The translations under genes and the position numbers were made by a program. The notes under the pieces were generated by a model that made no database searches, was not told where the DNA came from, and saw nothing but the letters and a program-made list of their open reading frames with translations. Shown here piece after piece: positions 45,996 through 55,826 of a stretch of DNA of 64,000 nt (its first letter is position 1; each line of letters starts with the position of its first letter). The DNA comes from Gammaproteobacteria bacterium (GTDB lineage: Bacteria > Pseudomonadota > Gammaproteobacteria > Pseudomonadales > Azotimanducaceae_A), in the NCBI GenBank assembly GCA_012960755.1, contig DUAT01000139.1:47198-111197 (forward strand). Direction: 5' to 3'.

Positions 45996-46898
45996 CTATT
46001 CAGCCGAGGCTGATCGATGCATAAATTCTTTTCGGGTCAGTGCGTATATCTCTTTTGACTGAACCGGGTTCTCTGCTCGAATAAACGGAAAGTTGAAATC
46101 CTGAATCCCCTTGTCAGCATATGGGTCTACACCGGATACCATGACAATATCGCGAAAATCGTTTCGGGCGCTGCCACCGATACCCCAGGGGAGCAGCGAC
46201 CGCGCATTCATGTAGTGGTTGACCAGGGCACGACGATATCCGCTGCTCTTCGTGTTATTAAGTGATCGATGCAGGGTATAACCGTTGAAGAAGACGACAG
46301 AACCTGCCTGTACCTCGACGGCTTGTCCGGCATTTTCATCAAATGGAAAGTTGTAGGCTTCATGGGAGATATCAAAGCGGTCATCATTATGAGCCTTCAT
46401 TGGCCACAGTATGCCTTCTCGCTGGGATCCGCTGTGGATCCAGAGGCATCCGTTTTTAATTGTGGCATCGTCCAGGGCAATCCATACCCCACACAGAGAC
46501 CGGTCCCGAGTAGGGATAAAATACTCGTCCTGATGCCATGCCTGGCCTGGTTTACCGGCGTTTTTGGCAAATACCATCGACTGCATACATTTGACATCGG
46601 GACCAATAAGCGCATCTAAGATCTCAACGATCTGCGGATGGGACAGGGCTGCCGTCATCAAATCAGAGGCCTTGTGGGGGAAGTGAATTGCCAGGACCTG
46701 CTGCATCAGGTCTATTGACGGATCGAGGACTTCAGTGCCGATTACCCGCCCTTTTTCGCCTCGAACCAGCGCGTTTATTTCCCTGCAAAGAGCTTCAACT
46801 TCGTTACCGGAAACAAGTCCTTCGGCAACGTAATACCCTTCCCGTGCGTAAAACTGTGAGATTGATTCTAATTGACGGCGGGTGTTGATTGAAACCAT
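45996..46898 (-). CDS. Phytanoyl-CoA dioxygenase (PhyH)-family protein
   Basis: The 300-residue protein is an Fe(II)/2-oxoglutarate oxygenase of the PhyH superfamily. The iron ligands are His and Asp in WHQDEYFIPTRD and the distal His in FFNGYTLHRSLNN; the 2-oxoglutarate Arg lies nearby in YRRALVNHYMNARS. Members hydroxylate fatty acyl-CoAs, ectoine and natural products, and the substrate here is unknown. It precedes, on the same strand, no gene of obvious partnership. It converges with the sulfotransferase gene. Confidence 0.83.
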   Translation of the reverse strand: MVSINTRRQLESISQFYAREGYYVAEGLVSGNEVEALCREINALVRGEKGRVIGTEVLDPSIDLMQQVLAIHFPHKASDLMTAALSHPQIVEILDALIGPDVKCMQSMVFAKNAGKPGQAWHQDEYFIPTRDRSLCGVWIALDDATIKNGCLWIHSGSQREGILWPMKAHNDDRFDISHEAYNFPFDENAGQAVEVQAGSVVFFNGYTLHRSLNNTKSSGYRRALVNHYMNARSLLPWGIGGSARNDFRDIVMVSGVDPYADKGIQDFNFPFIRAENPVQSKEIYALTRKEFMHRSASAE

Positions 46899-46933
46899 AT
46901 TGCTGACCCAAATATTTTAGTCGCCGGTCGAAT

Positions 46934-47731
46934 TTAGTTACCGGTAAATGTCGGCTTCCGTTTTTCAACGAATGCTGATCGTTGTTCTGCAGCATCATGG
47001 GGTGATCGCCTCGCGAACTGCAGCCCCTGGGTTTCATTACGTAATGCGTCATGGAAATTTTTCGACATGTTCTGTTGCAGTACCCGCTTTCCCGATCGAA
47101 TAGCCATCGGTGGCAACGCGCTCACCAGCTTCGCCACCTCTATGGCCGTCCCCATTACCTGGTCCTGTTCTACCAGTCGATCCAGTAAACCCAAGCGATA
47201 CGCTTCTTCGCCGTTAACGTCACGGCTGGTGAAAATCAAATCCGCCGCCCGGGCATAACCGATGATCCTTGGTAGAAAAAAAGACATGCCGGTGTCGGGA
47301 GACAAGCCACGTTCCGCAAAAACAGTTCGGAACCGTGAACCGCTGTGACCGACTCGCATATCACAGCCGAGTGCCAGGCTCATGCCCGCACCTGCGGCGA
47401 CACCGTTCATCGCAGCAATGCTCGGCACGCCGATTTCATAAATTGCAGAGGCGAGCCGCCCCACCCAACCCATGTCATCGAGGCGGCTGTTTTGAGAGGG
47501 TGCCTCTTCTCTCTGGGGAGCTGGCCCGCTGACATCAGCGCCTGAACAAAACCCCCTGCCGGAACCTGTAATCACGACTGCACGAATCGAGTCCGTCTGA
47601 TAGATCTGTGCGCAGACCTGTTCCAGCTCATCTCGCAGTGTTGCGTTCAGCGCGTTGAGCTTTTCAGGCCGGTTGAGTGTCACGATACCGACATACTCGT
47701 CGGTCTCGTACTTTATCGTTTCGTATTCCAT
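46934..47731 (-). CDS. Enoyl-CoA hydratase/isomerase family protein
   Basis: The 265-residue crotonase has the two oxyanion-hole regions: GSGRGFCSGADVSG and AAMNGVAAGAGMSLALGCDMRV, and RTVFAERGLSPDTGMSFFLPRIIG, with the E..P pattern of hydratases and isomerases of beta-oxidation. I start at the ATG at 47731, which has agga eight bases upstream, whereas the open frame goes on to 47749. It lies downstream of, and in the same direction as, the DUF3859 gene (38 bp). Confidence 0.85.
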   Translation of the reverse strand: MEYETIKYETDEYVGIVTLNRPEKLNALNATLRDELEQVCAQIYQTDSIRAVVITGSGRGFCSGADVSGPAPQREEAPSQNSRLDDMGWVGRLASAIYEIGVPSIAAMNGVAAGAGMSLALGCDMRVGHSGSRFRTVFAERGLSPDTGMSFFLPRIIGYARAADLIFTSRDVNGEEAYRLGLLDRLVEQDQVMGTAIEVAKLVSALPPMAIRSGKRVLQQNMSKNFHDALRNETQGLQFARRSPHDAAEQRSAFVEKRKPTFTGN

Positions 47732-47769
47732 ATGCTGGGTCCTATTCATCAGGGACTACTTATCAAAGA

Positions 47770-48267
47770 CTACTTATCAGAGACTACGGTGAATCTTTTG
47801 CTGACCAGCCTGGCCTTCTTGTGCCAGACCTCAAACACCCACTCCCCGGTGACCATTTCCCAGCTCTCATCAAAGCCGTAGCCATGTAAGGCGGGCTCGC
47901 CAACGACAGTTTTGTAGGTTTCCCTGGATTCGAGGTAAATCTTTCCATTTGGCCGGACCAGCCCGGGTTCTGGAAACTTGATAATAGTGGTGACCTCGAT
48001 AGGCCGCCCGCGGGGACGGGTGTTAATGACGTACTCAAGCCCAAAATCCAGGCCTAGAGTGGCGGGTATTTTGCTCGTGATATTGAGGAACTGTACATTT
48101 TCGACACTGTCAGCAGCAGGAGAGTGGTCGGAAAAGCCTTTACGCCGGGTCAGTTTGGACGATTGAAATATCCCGAAACCAACTACCTCGGCAGCATTGA
48201 TCACAAATTCCTGACCCTGTACAACCAATGGTAACAGGGCAGTTAGCATCGTTATTATTTTTATCAT
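47770..48267 (-). CDS. Secreted DUF3859-like protein
   Basis: About 165 residues with a signal peptide (MIKIITMLTALLPLVVQGQE). The mature region contains GFGIFQSSKLTRRKGF, GLEYVINTRPRGRPIEVTTI and a C-terminal strand-rich part (EWVFEVWHKKARLVSKRFTV). I associate this with DUF3859, a periplasmic family of unknown function, but by memory of pattern only. The start at 48267 has ggag nine bases upstream and gives the cleanest signal peptide. Confidence 0.6.
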   Translation of the reverse strand: MIKIITMLTALLPLVVQGQEFVINAAEVVGFGIFQSSKLTRRKGFSDHSPAADSVENVQFLNITSKIPATLGLDFGLEYVINTRPRGRPIEVTTIIKFPEPGLVRPNGKIYLESRETYKTVVGEPALHGYGFDESWEMVTGEWVFEVWHKKARLVSKRFTVVSDK

Positions 48268-48418
48268 TCTGATAGTCTCCACGCGCTAATCATGCGCTAT
48301 TAGAAACTCTCACGCCACCTGCGAAGATTCCTCAAAAATCGTGAATCTTTGTCCCGGTTTTTTGTCCAATATTACATCTACATTGCTTCCGGGCTGTTGT
48401 AAACTTGCCCTGACGTAG

Positions 48419-48500
48419 CTACGGCTTGCCTTTAGCGCCTATGCCTTGCTTTTGGCTGTCTATGCCTTGCTTTTGGCTGCTATGCCTTGCTTTTGGCAGT
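48419..48500. repeat. Four tandem copies of a ~20-bp unit (ctatgccttgcttttggct)
   Basis: The unit repeats head to tail at 48419-48438 (degenerate), 48439-48459, 48460-48479 and 48480-48500. It lies in the leader of yccA and ends about 56 bp before its ATG. It may affect expression of yccA, or it may be simple slippage. Confidence 0.7.
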
Positions 48501-48556
48501 TATAGCCGTACAATTTATTTTTTAACGAAATACAGTAAAACAAGCAGGAGATTTAC

Positions 48557-49234
48557 ATGGCAGACGCACAATTTGTAACGGATCAGAGAGCGACCGTTGG
48601 TGCAACGCACAAGGTTCTACGAAACACTTATTTGTTGTTGTCGATGACCTTGATTTTTAGTGCCACAATGGCTGGCCTCGCGATGGCCATGAATGCGCCG
48701 TATATGGGCTTTTTCCCCCTGCTGATTTCTATCGGCCTGATATTTGCCATCAGCAGAATGAAAAACAGTGCATGGGGAATTCTACTTGTATTCGCTTTCA
48801 CCGGTATCCTCGGATTCTCATTGGGTCCCATGCTGAATTACTACATGCAATCGGCAGCGGGAACACAAACCGTCGTCATGGCATCTGGGCTCACGGGTGT
48901 CATATTTCTATCGCTATCCGGGTACACCCTGATTAGCCAAAAAGATTTTTCCTTCATGAGCGGCTTTTTGATGACCGGTATGTGGGTCATTATCGCAGCC
49001 ATGCTGGCGATGTTCCTGGGTTCACTATTCGGTTTCTATGTGTCGGGATTGCATTTGGCTATCTCGTCAGCCGTCGTGATCCTGATGTCAGGTTTCATTC
49101 TTTATGACACCAGCAGAATCCTGCACGGTGGTGAAACCAACTACATTATGGCCACCGTTTCCTTATATCTGGACATCTATAATCTATTTGTTAGCTTGCT
49201 GATGATCCTCGGTATATTTGGTGGCGACGACTAA
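48557..49234 (+). CDS. yccA: YccA/Bax inhibitor-1 family membrane protein
   Basis: The 225-residue protein has seven TM helices, and the C-terminal LYLDIYNLFVSLLMILG matches the family signature (YLDIINLF-type). YccA binds and restrains the FtsH protease in E. coli. The gene starts the conserved yccA-tusDCBE block and has the ribosome binding site gcaggagatttac. It ends 16 bp before a terminator hairpin. Confidence 0.9.
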   Translation: MADAQFVTDQRATVGATHKVLRNTYLLLSMTLIFSATMAGLAMAMNAPYMGFFPLLISIGLIFAISRMKNSAWGILLVFAFTGILGFSLGPMLNYYMQSAAGTQTVVMASGLTGVIFLSLSGYTLISQKDFSFMSGFLMTGMWVIIAAMLAMFLGSLFGFYVSGLHLAISSAVVILMSGFILYDTSRILHGGETNYIMATVSLYLDIYNLFVSLLMILGIFGGDD

Positions 49235-49250
49235 CACGGGAGTAAATGCA

Positions 49251-49298
49251 AAGCCCTGGTATGAAGCCCTTGTATGGAGTCATACCGGGGCTTTTTTT
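49251..49298 (+). terminator. Rho-independent terminator after yccA
   Basis: The 13-bp stem aagccctggtatg / cataccggggctt (one T-G wobble) is followed by a run of Ts ending at 49298. It lies only eight bases before the tusD start. Confidence 0.8.
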
Positions 49299-49306
49299 GA
49301 CCTGAA

Positions 49307-49699
49307 ATGAAATTTTCCGTCGCTGTGTTTGGCGCCCCCTACAGTTCACAGGCTTCTCTGACGGCTCTGCGTTTTTCTACTGCGGTGATTGAGGCAAAAC
49401 ATGACTTGTATCGCGTGTTTTTTTATCACGACGGTGTCTATTGCGGTAACAGCCTGATTACCCCGCCTCAGGACGAGATAAATATCAATGAGGCCTGGTG
49501 CAACCTGGCTAAAACCCATGATACTGAACTGGTGGTTTGCATTGCCTCGGCCCTGCGCCGGGGAATGCTGGACAAAACCGAGGCTGACCGTTACGAGAAA
49601 ACTGCCTGGAACTTGTCACCGGAATTTACGGTCTCGGGTTTAGGACAACTGATTGATGCCGGTTTGGAATCTGATCGGCTGGTAACCTTCCTGCCATGA
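49307..49699 (+). CDS. tusD: Sulfurtransferase TusD (DsrE family)
   Basis: A 130-residue DsrE-like protein, part of the TusBCD hexamer that relays sulfur from TusA to TusE for 2-thiouridine formation at tRNA position 34. The relay Cys lies in ELVVCIASALRRG. The next gene overlaps by four bases (ATGA). The ATG follows the yccA terminator by only eight bases, and no ribosome binding site of its own is clear. Confidence 0.9.
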   Translation: MKFSVAVFGAPYSSQASLTALRFSTAVIEAKHDLYRVFFYHDGVYCGNSLITPPQDEININEAWCNLAKTHDTELVVCIASALRRGMLDKTEADRYEKTAWNLSPEFTVSGLGQLIDAGLESDRLVTFLP

Positions 49700-50064
49700 A
49701 AAAGCCTGCCATGAAAAAGTTTTTGTTCGTTCTCGATAAACCGCCCCATGGCTCTGTTACTGGGCAGGAGGCTTTGGATGCAATCCTGATGGGATCGGCT
49801 TTTACACAATGCTCGGTGTTGTTTCTCCGGGATGGACTGTATCAGGTGCTGGGTGGCCAGGACACGACCCAGCTTGCGACAAAAGATTATTCTGTGACTT
49901 ACAAAGCACTCGCGGACTACGGCGTAACGGGCGTTTACTGCCGACAATCGCATCTGGGAGAACGAAAACTTGATACTTCGGACCTGGCTATTGCTGTGCA
50001 GGCGTTAAGCGAAGCTGAAGTAAAACAAATGTTCGTGGACCACGATGTTATTTTGAGTTTCTAG
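49696..50064 (+). CDS. tusC: TusC (DsrF-like) tRNA 2-thiouridine sulfur relay protein
   Basis: This 122-residue DsrF-like subunit of TusBCD overlaps the tusD stop codon (ATGA). The motif FLFVLDKPPHGSVTGQEALDAIL is typical of the family N-terminus. The ATG at 49708 would give a start four residues later and is also possible. It has no catalytic cysteine role in the family; it is structural. Confidence 0.9.
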   Translation: MKKPAMKKFLFVLDKPPHGSVTGQEALDAILMGSAFTQCSVLFLRDGLYQVLGGQDTTQLATKDYSVTYKALADYGVTGVYCRQSHLGERKLDTSDLAIAVQALSEAEVKQMFVDHDVILSF

Positions 50065-50070
50065 GGAACC

Positions 50071-50370
50071 ATGCTGTTACATACCGTAAACAAGTCACCG
50101 TACCAGCACCAGGCATTAAATAGTTGTGCGGAATTCTGCACGGCTGATGATGCATTGATACTGATTGAAGATGGCGTTTACGCGATTAACCATCCTGATC
50201 TGGCCCTGGTACATAGTTTGGGTACCCAGGTTTTTGCTATTGAAGCGGATGTCAAAGCCAGGGGATTAACAACGCTTTTCACAAGAGCCAGCGATCAATA
50301 TGAACTTGTTGATTACGACAGGTTTGTCGCTTTGTGTGTTGAGTACTCCCAACAGAAAAGCTGGTCGTAG
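50071..50370 (+). CDS. tusB: TusB (DsrH-like) tRNA 2-thiouridine sulfur relay protein
   Basis: This 99-residue DsrH-like subunit of TusBCD starts six bases after tusC. It has the small-family N-terminus MLLHTVNKSPYQHQALNSC and the LIEDGVYAIN segment. It is expressed as part of the tusDCBE operon. Confidence 0.9.
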   Translation: MLLHTVNKSPYQHQALNSCAEFCTADDALILIEDGVYAINHPDLALVHSLGTQVFAIEADVKARGLTTLFTRASDQYELVDYDRFVALCVEYSQQKSWS

Positions 50371-50376
50371 TTTACG

Positions 50377-50697
50377 ATGAACCAGGTACCGGCAGCAATT
50401 GACAAAGAAGGGTTCTTAAGGGATCTCTCAGACTGGAGCGAACAGGTTGCGCAACAATTGGCGGACCAGGACGATATTGAATTGACAAGCGATCACTGGG
50501 AAGTCATCAATATTGTTCGCCGATACTATTCGGACCATCACATATCGCCTGCCACGCGAGTTCTGGTCAACATAATCAGGAAAAATCTCGGTCCCAAAAA
50601 GGGGCGCAGCATATACCTGATGAAGCTGTTCTCGGCAAAACCGGCAAAACTGGTTTCAAAGATCGCCGGGTTACCCAAACCGAACAATTGTGACTAG
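50377..50697 (+). CDS. tusE: TusE (DsrC-like) sulfur carrier
   Basis: This 106-residue protein accepts persulfide from TusBCD and delivers it to MnmA on tRNA. It has the family's IKEF-like DHWEVINIVRRYY region, helix-turn-helix, and ends GLPKPNNCD with the conserved penultimate Cys that carries sulfur. It is the last gene of the tus operon. Confidence 0.93.
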   Translation: MNQVPAAIDKEGFLRDLSDWSEQVAQQLADQDDIELTSDHWEVINIVRRYYSDHHISPATRVLVNIIRKNLGPKKGRSIYLMKLFSAKPAKLVSKIAGLPKPNNCD

Positions 50698-50717
50698 GAA
50701 GCTGAACAGGGGTGCTG

Positions 50718-52094
50718 TCAATCCCAGCCTATCACTTTTCGTAATGCAACAACTTCCCCGACAATAATAAGCGTCGGTGCGGTGATTTGCTGCTGTTCTA
50801 CCAATTCAGGAATCGATTCAAGATCGCCAACGACCGTCTTCTGTTCCGGTGTTGTACCTTTTGATATCACTGCAATTGGTGTTGATGCTGCTCGACCATG
50901 AGCAATTAATTGCTCGCAGATCGATTTCAGACCGCCCAGTCCCATATAGAAAACAATCGTCTGGTTCTTGTGTGAAAATTCCCGCCACTCCAAGTCAACC
51001 ACGCCATCGTGTGGATGCCCGGTGACAAACCGAACTGACTGGGAGTAATCGCGGTGCGTCAGGGGAATACCCGCATAGGCAGCACATCCGGATGCGGCGG
51101 TGATTCCTGGTACAACCTGGAACGAGACCGATTCCGCCATAAGACTTTCAATTTCTTCTCCACCGCGACCAAAAATAAAAGGATCCCCGCCTTTGAGGCG
51201 CAAAACCCGATGGCCCTCTTTTGCTAACCGGAGCAATATCTCGTTGATACTTTCTTGGGCAGTAGAGTCACCGCGGCCTTTTTTACCGACATACAGTCTT
51301 CGCGCGTCTCGCCGCACACGCGCCAACACCGGGTCAGAGACAAGATTATCGTACAGAACCACATCGGCTTTTTGCATTAACTGTAACGCCCTTAGCGTCA
51401 ACAGGTCCGGGTCACCGGGGCCTGCACCGACGAGATACACTTCGCCAGTACTGAGGTCACCCAGGTCCTGGTTCAACGCCTGGTTGAAGTATTCAGTGGC
51501 CTGCTCTTCCTTACCCTGTTGTGCGAATGCCTCCCCAGGGGACGACAGGAACGCTTCAGTGACTCGTCTGCGAATTTCCGGGTCTGGAAACCGGGCCTTC
51601 AATTCGCTGCGCTTCTTACCCAGGAACGAGGCCAGATTGGCGAAGCCCTGGGGAATCGTTGCTTCGAGTATTTCGCGAATTTTGCGGGCCAGAACCGGTG
51701 AATGTCCACCGCTGGTAGCCGCAATAATCACGGGAGAACGGTCGATTATTGACGGAAAGATGACCGTCGACAGTTGTGCGCTATCAACCACGTTTACAGG
51801 AATCAATCGTTCTTTCGCCAATGCTGAAACGTTTCTGTTAACCTTGGTGTCGCTTGTCGCACAGACAACGAGGCAAACATCGTCCAGGTCGGCGGGCTCA
51901 AATTTCCTGATTTGGCGCTGGTGAGTTCCAACGTCAAGCAGTGCGTTAAGCGCCTCGCAGACTACCGGAGCCACGACCTTGAGATTCGCTCCCGCCTGAC
52001 TAACCAGTTCAGCCTTACGAAAAGCAACCTCTCCCCCGCCGATGATTAAACATTTTCTGTCGGCGAGGTTAAAAAACAGCGGCAGATAATCCAT
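50718..52094 (-). CDS. cysG: Siroheme synthase (CysG)
   Basis: This 458-residue fusion has an N-terminal precorrin-2 dehydrogenase/ferrochelatase (NAD loop CLIIGGGEVAFRKAELV, about residues 1-200) and a C-terminal uroporphyrinogen-III methyltransferase (GAGPGDPDLLTLRAL, LRLKGGDPFIFGRGGEE, PGITAASGCAAYAGIPLTHR). It makes siroheme, the cofactor of sulfite and nitrite reductase. It lies two bases after serS and is convergent with tusE. Confidence 0.95.
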   Translation of the reverse strand: MDYLPLFFNLADRKCLIIGGGEVAFRKAELVSQAGANLKVVAPVVCEALNALLDVGTHQRQIRKFEPADLDDVCLVVCATSDTKVNRNVSALAKERLIPVNVVDSAQLSTVIFPSIIDRSPVIIAATSGGHSPVLARKIREILEATIPQGFANLASFLGKKRSELKARFPDPEIRRRVTEAFLSSPGEAFAQQGKEEQATEYFNQALNQDLGDLSTGEVYLVGAGPGDPDLLTLRALQLMQKADVVLYDNLVSDPVLARVRRDARRLYVGKKGRGDSTAQESINEILLRLAKEGHRVLRLKGGDPFIFGRGGEEIESLMAESVSFQVVPGITAASGCAAYAGIPLTHRDYSQSVRFVTGHPHDGVVDLEWREFSHKNQTIVFYMGLGGLKSICEQLIAHGRAASTPIAVISKGTTPEQKTVVGDLESIPELVEQQQITAPTLIIVGEVVALRKVIGWD

Positions 52095-52096
52095 GG

Positions 52097-53389
<1,293 letters not shown>

Positions 53390-53421
53390 TTAAACGGGGC
53401 GCAATATTACCAGAATCCGAA

Positions 53422-53802
53422 CTAGCTGGTTAACTGTCGTGTGACAAATATTCCAAGGATTACCGCAACTACGCTCAGAGCTACGCTGGCTATAGTATAA
53501 ATTGCCGCCGTACCGAATCTCCCGGTTTCCAGCAAGCCTACGACCTGCATGGAGAAGGTAGAAAAGGTGGTAAATGCACCCAGAAAACCTACGATGATCA
53601 CAGAACGATAGACTGGTGGGAATAGTCTGTCTTCGACCAATAGCTCAAAAAACACACCGATCAACAGCGACCCGAGGACATTCACCAGCAGAATACCGTA
53701 GGGGAACTGGGTTCCAACAAGACCATTGATCACATTTCCCAACGAGAATCGTGCAACGGCGCCCAGGGCACCACCTATTGCTATGGCTACCAGCTCCGCC
53801 AA
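53422..53802 (-). CDS. crcB: Fluoride ion channel CrcB/Fluc
   Basis: The 126-residue protein has four TM helices and the Fluc signature GGALGAVARFSLG, the FPYGILLVNVLGSLLIG segment and GFLGAFTTFSTF. It exports fluoride as a dual-topology dimer. It lies three bases after rarA, so its expression depends on the operon; I see no fluoride riboswitch here. Confidence 0.94.
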   Translation of the reverse strand: MAELVAIAIGGALGAVARFSLGNVINGLVGTQFPYGILLVNVLGSLLIGVFFELLVEDRLFPPVYRSVIIVGFLGAFTTFSTFSMQVVGLLETGRFGTAAIYTIASVALSVVAVILGIFVTRQLTS

Positions 53803-53805
53803 GTG

Positions 53806-55137
53806 TTACTCCTTTTTTCTGTAACGTTGAAAGTCGCTTTGTGTGTCCATCTTACGCAGGGCGTCCAGTTTTTCGCGTATTTGTATTTCCATGCCGCGAT
53901 TGACTGGCTCATAGTATTTCCGATCCTGCAGTGCCTCGGGAAAGTAGTTTTCTCCCGGTACGAAAGCATCGTCAAAGTGATGTGCATAGTGGTAATCCTC
54001 CCCATACCCCATATCCTTCATCATTTGTGTCGGCGCATTGCGAATATGCAGTGGCACGTCAAACGAGGGTTGTGTCGCTGCATCCTGTTGAGCCAGAGAA
54101 AACGCGGAGTACACGGCGTTACTCTTTGCCGCAATCGCCAGGTAAACCACGGCTTGGGCTATAGCAAGCTCACCTTCCGGGCTGCCCAGTCTCTCCTGCA
54201 CTTCCCAGGCATTGAGACATAGCTGCAACGCCCGGGGATCTGCATTGCCAATATCTTCACTGGCCATTCGAACCACTCTCCTGGCGACATACAGGGGATC
54301 ACAGCCTCCATCCAGCATTCTGCTGAGCCAGTACAAGGCAGCATCGGGTGAAGATCCACGCACTGCCTTGTGTAATGCAGAGATCTGCTCGAAAAAAAGA
54401 TCTCCTCCCTTGTCAAAGCGACGAAAATCAGAACCCAGTACCTCACCAATAACCTTGTCATCGATGACGTTGTCCTGTGCTAAATCCGAGGATATTTCGA
54501 GAAGATTAAGTGCCTTGCGTCCATCGCCATCGGCTGCCAGCGCTAATTTCGCCAGGGTTTCATCTGTCACCACCAGGTTGAGCAGACCGAGTCCATTGAT
54601 TTCATCTGCCAGCGCGCGTTGCATCAGGCGAACCAGCTGATCGGCTTCAATTGACTTTAGTTTATATATCCGGGATCGGGACAAGAGCGCATTGTTCAGC
54701 TCAAACGACGGATTTTCAGTCGTCGCGCCCACAAATATAACGGTACCGTCTTCAACAAATGGCAGAAAAGCATCCTGCTGGCTCTTGTTGAACCGGTGCA
54801 CCTCATCGACAAACAACAGGGTCTTGGTACCACTCATCTGTCGCTGCTGTTTGGCAATGTCGATGGCAGCGCGAATATCTTTGACGCCAGATAGAACGGC
54901 TGACAATGACTGAAATTGCACCTCACACACATCCGCTATCATCCGGGCGATGGTGGTCTTACCCACCCCGGGTGGGCCCCAGAGGATCATGGAGTGGAGG
55001 CTTGATGTCTCGATCGCCTCACGCAGGGGCATACCCTTGGATAAAAGATGTTCCTGACCCATGACATCGGCAATGGATCTGGGACGCATTTTCGCGGCCA
55101 GAGGCTGGTAGGCAGAGGGTTCTTCAAATAAAGACAT
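53806..55137 (-). CDS. rarA: Replication-associated recombination protein A (RarA/MgsA)
   Basis: This 443-residue AAA+ ATPase of the clamp-loader family acts at stalled replication forks. Walker A is GPPGVGKTTIAR, Walker B is LLFVDEVHRFN, with sensor VGATTENPSFE, and the MgsA tetramerisation domain follows (GGDLFFEQISALHKAVRGS ... ). The ATG at 55137 is used; a TTG at 55143 precedes it. lolA ends two bases upstream. Confidence 0.95.
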   Translation of the reverse strand: MSLFEEPSAYQPLAAKMRPRSIADVMGQEHLLSKGMPLREAIETSSLHSMILWGPPGVGKTTIARMIADVCEVQFQSLSAVLSGVKDIRAAIDIAKQQRQMSGTKTLLFVDEVHRFNKSQQDAFLPFVEDGTVIFVGATTENPSFELNNALLSRSRIYKLKSIEADQLVRLMQRALADEINGLGLLNLVVTDETLAKLALAADGDGRKALNLLEISSDLAQDNVIDDKVIGEVLGSDFRRFDKGGDLFFEQISALHKAVRGSSPDAALYWLSRMLDGGCDPLYVARRVVRMASEDIGNADPRALQLCLNAWEVQERLGSPEGELAIAQAVVYLAIAAKSNAVYSAFSLAQQDAATQPSFDVPLHIRNAPTQMMKDMGYGEDYHYAHHFDDAFVPGENYFPEALQDRKYYEPVNRGMEIQIREKLDALRKMDTQSDFQRYRKKE

Positions 55138-55139
55138 TA

Positions 55140-55826
55140 TCAATTATCAATTGCCGATTCATCGATTGCCGATTGCCGATCATCAATCAAATCGATACCG
55201 GCAGGTACTTGAAAATCAAATGTCCCGTCAGGGATTTCAGCGTCGATTTCCGGGCCGATGAACCTGATTTTTGTCTGCTGGCCCAGGCTGTCACGGAGCG
55301 ATATTTCAACCGGGATCTCTGCATCGAATACAATAGTCAATAATTCGAATAACGAATCAGTCAGCCTGGGTTCCAGCACAAAATGCTGGGTATCATCATC
55401 TTCATAAAAAGACAGCTGGTAATTTGTTAGCAATGCCTCGTCACTATTTCCCAATAAAAGGATTGGAACCCGGGTGACATCTTTCTGCAGCGGACTGACA
55501 ACCACCTGTTCGAGATCCGCATCGTAAGACCAGAAGTCAACACCATTGGATACAAGTACCTGCTCAAACGGGGTTTTCGTCTGAATCCTGAATTTTGCTA
55601 ACTCATCGTCGGACAGCAGCCAGAGTTCTCCTTCACTGGACTGCACCATTTCACTGCTGGAATCGACGGTAATTTGTACAAAGGAAGTATGTAATGATCC
55701 TACCCCTGCAAGCCTTTCTTGTAACTGGTGTTGTAACTGGTCTGCCGATTGATTCCCAGCAAGACCGGGAAATGCGGTCAGCGACAAGCACAGCACAAGA
55801 CCAAAGCATCTACTCAGGTGGCCCAT
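55140..55826 (-). CDS. lolA: Outer-membrane lipoprotein carrier protein LolA
   Basis: The 228-residue periplasmic chaperone carries lipoproteins from LolCDE to LolB. It starts with a signal peptide ([20 protein letters not shown], cleavage near GLAGNQ) and has [14 protein letters not shown] and [12 protein letters not shown] of the LolA fold. The ATG at 55826 overlaps the ftsK end by 17 bases. The C-terminal tail ([18 protein letters not shown]) is encoded by repetitive DNA and is not typical. Confidence 0.9.
   Translation of the reverse strand: MGHLSRCFGLVLCLSLTAFPGLAGNQSADQLQHQLQERLAGVGSLHTSFVQITVDSSSEMVQSSEGELWLLSDDELAKFRIQTKTPFEQVLVSNGVDFWSYDADLEQVVVSPLQKDVTRVPILLLGNSDEALLTNYQLSFYEDDDTQHFVLEPRLTDSLFELLTIVFDAEIPVEISLRDSLGQQTKIRFIGPEIDAEIPDGTFDFQVPAGIDLIDDRQSAIDESAIDN

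Noticed and set aside
53803..54222. Plus-strand frame at the crcB/rarA boundary
   Set aside because: It is antisense to rarA, whose reading is certain.
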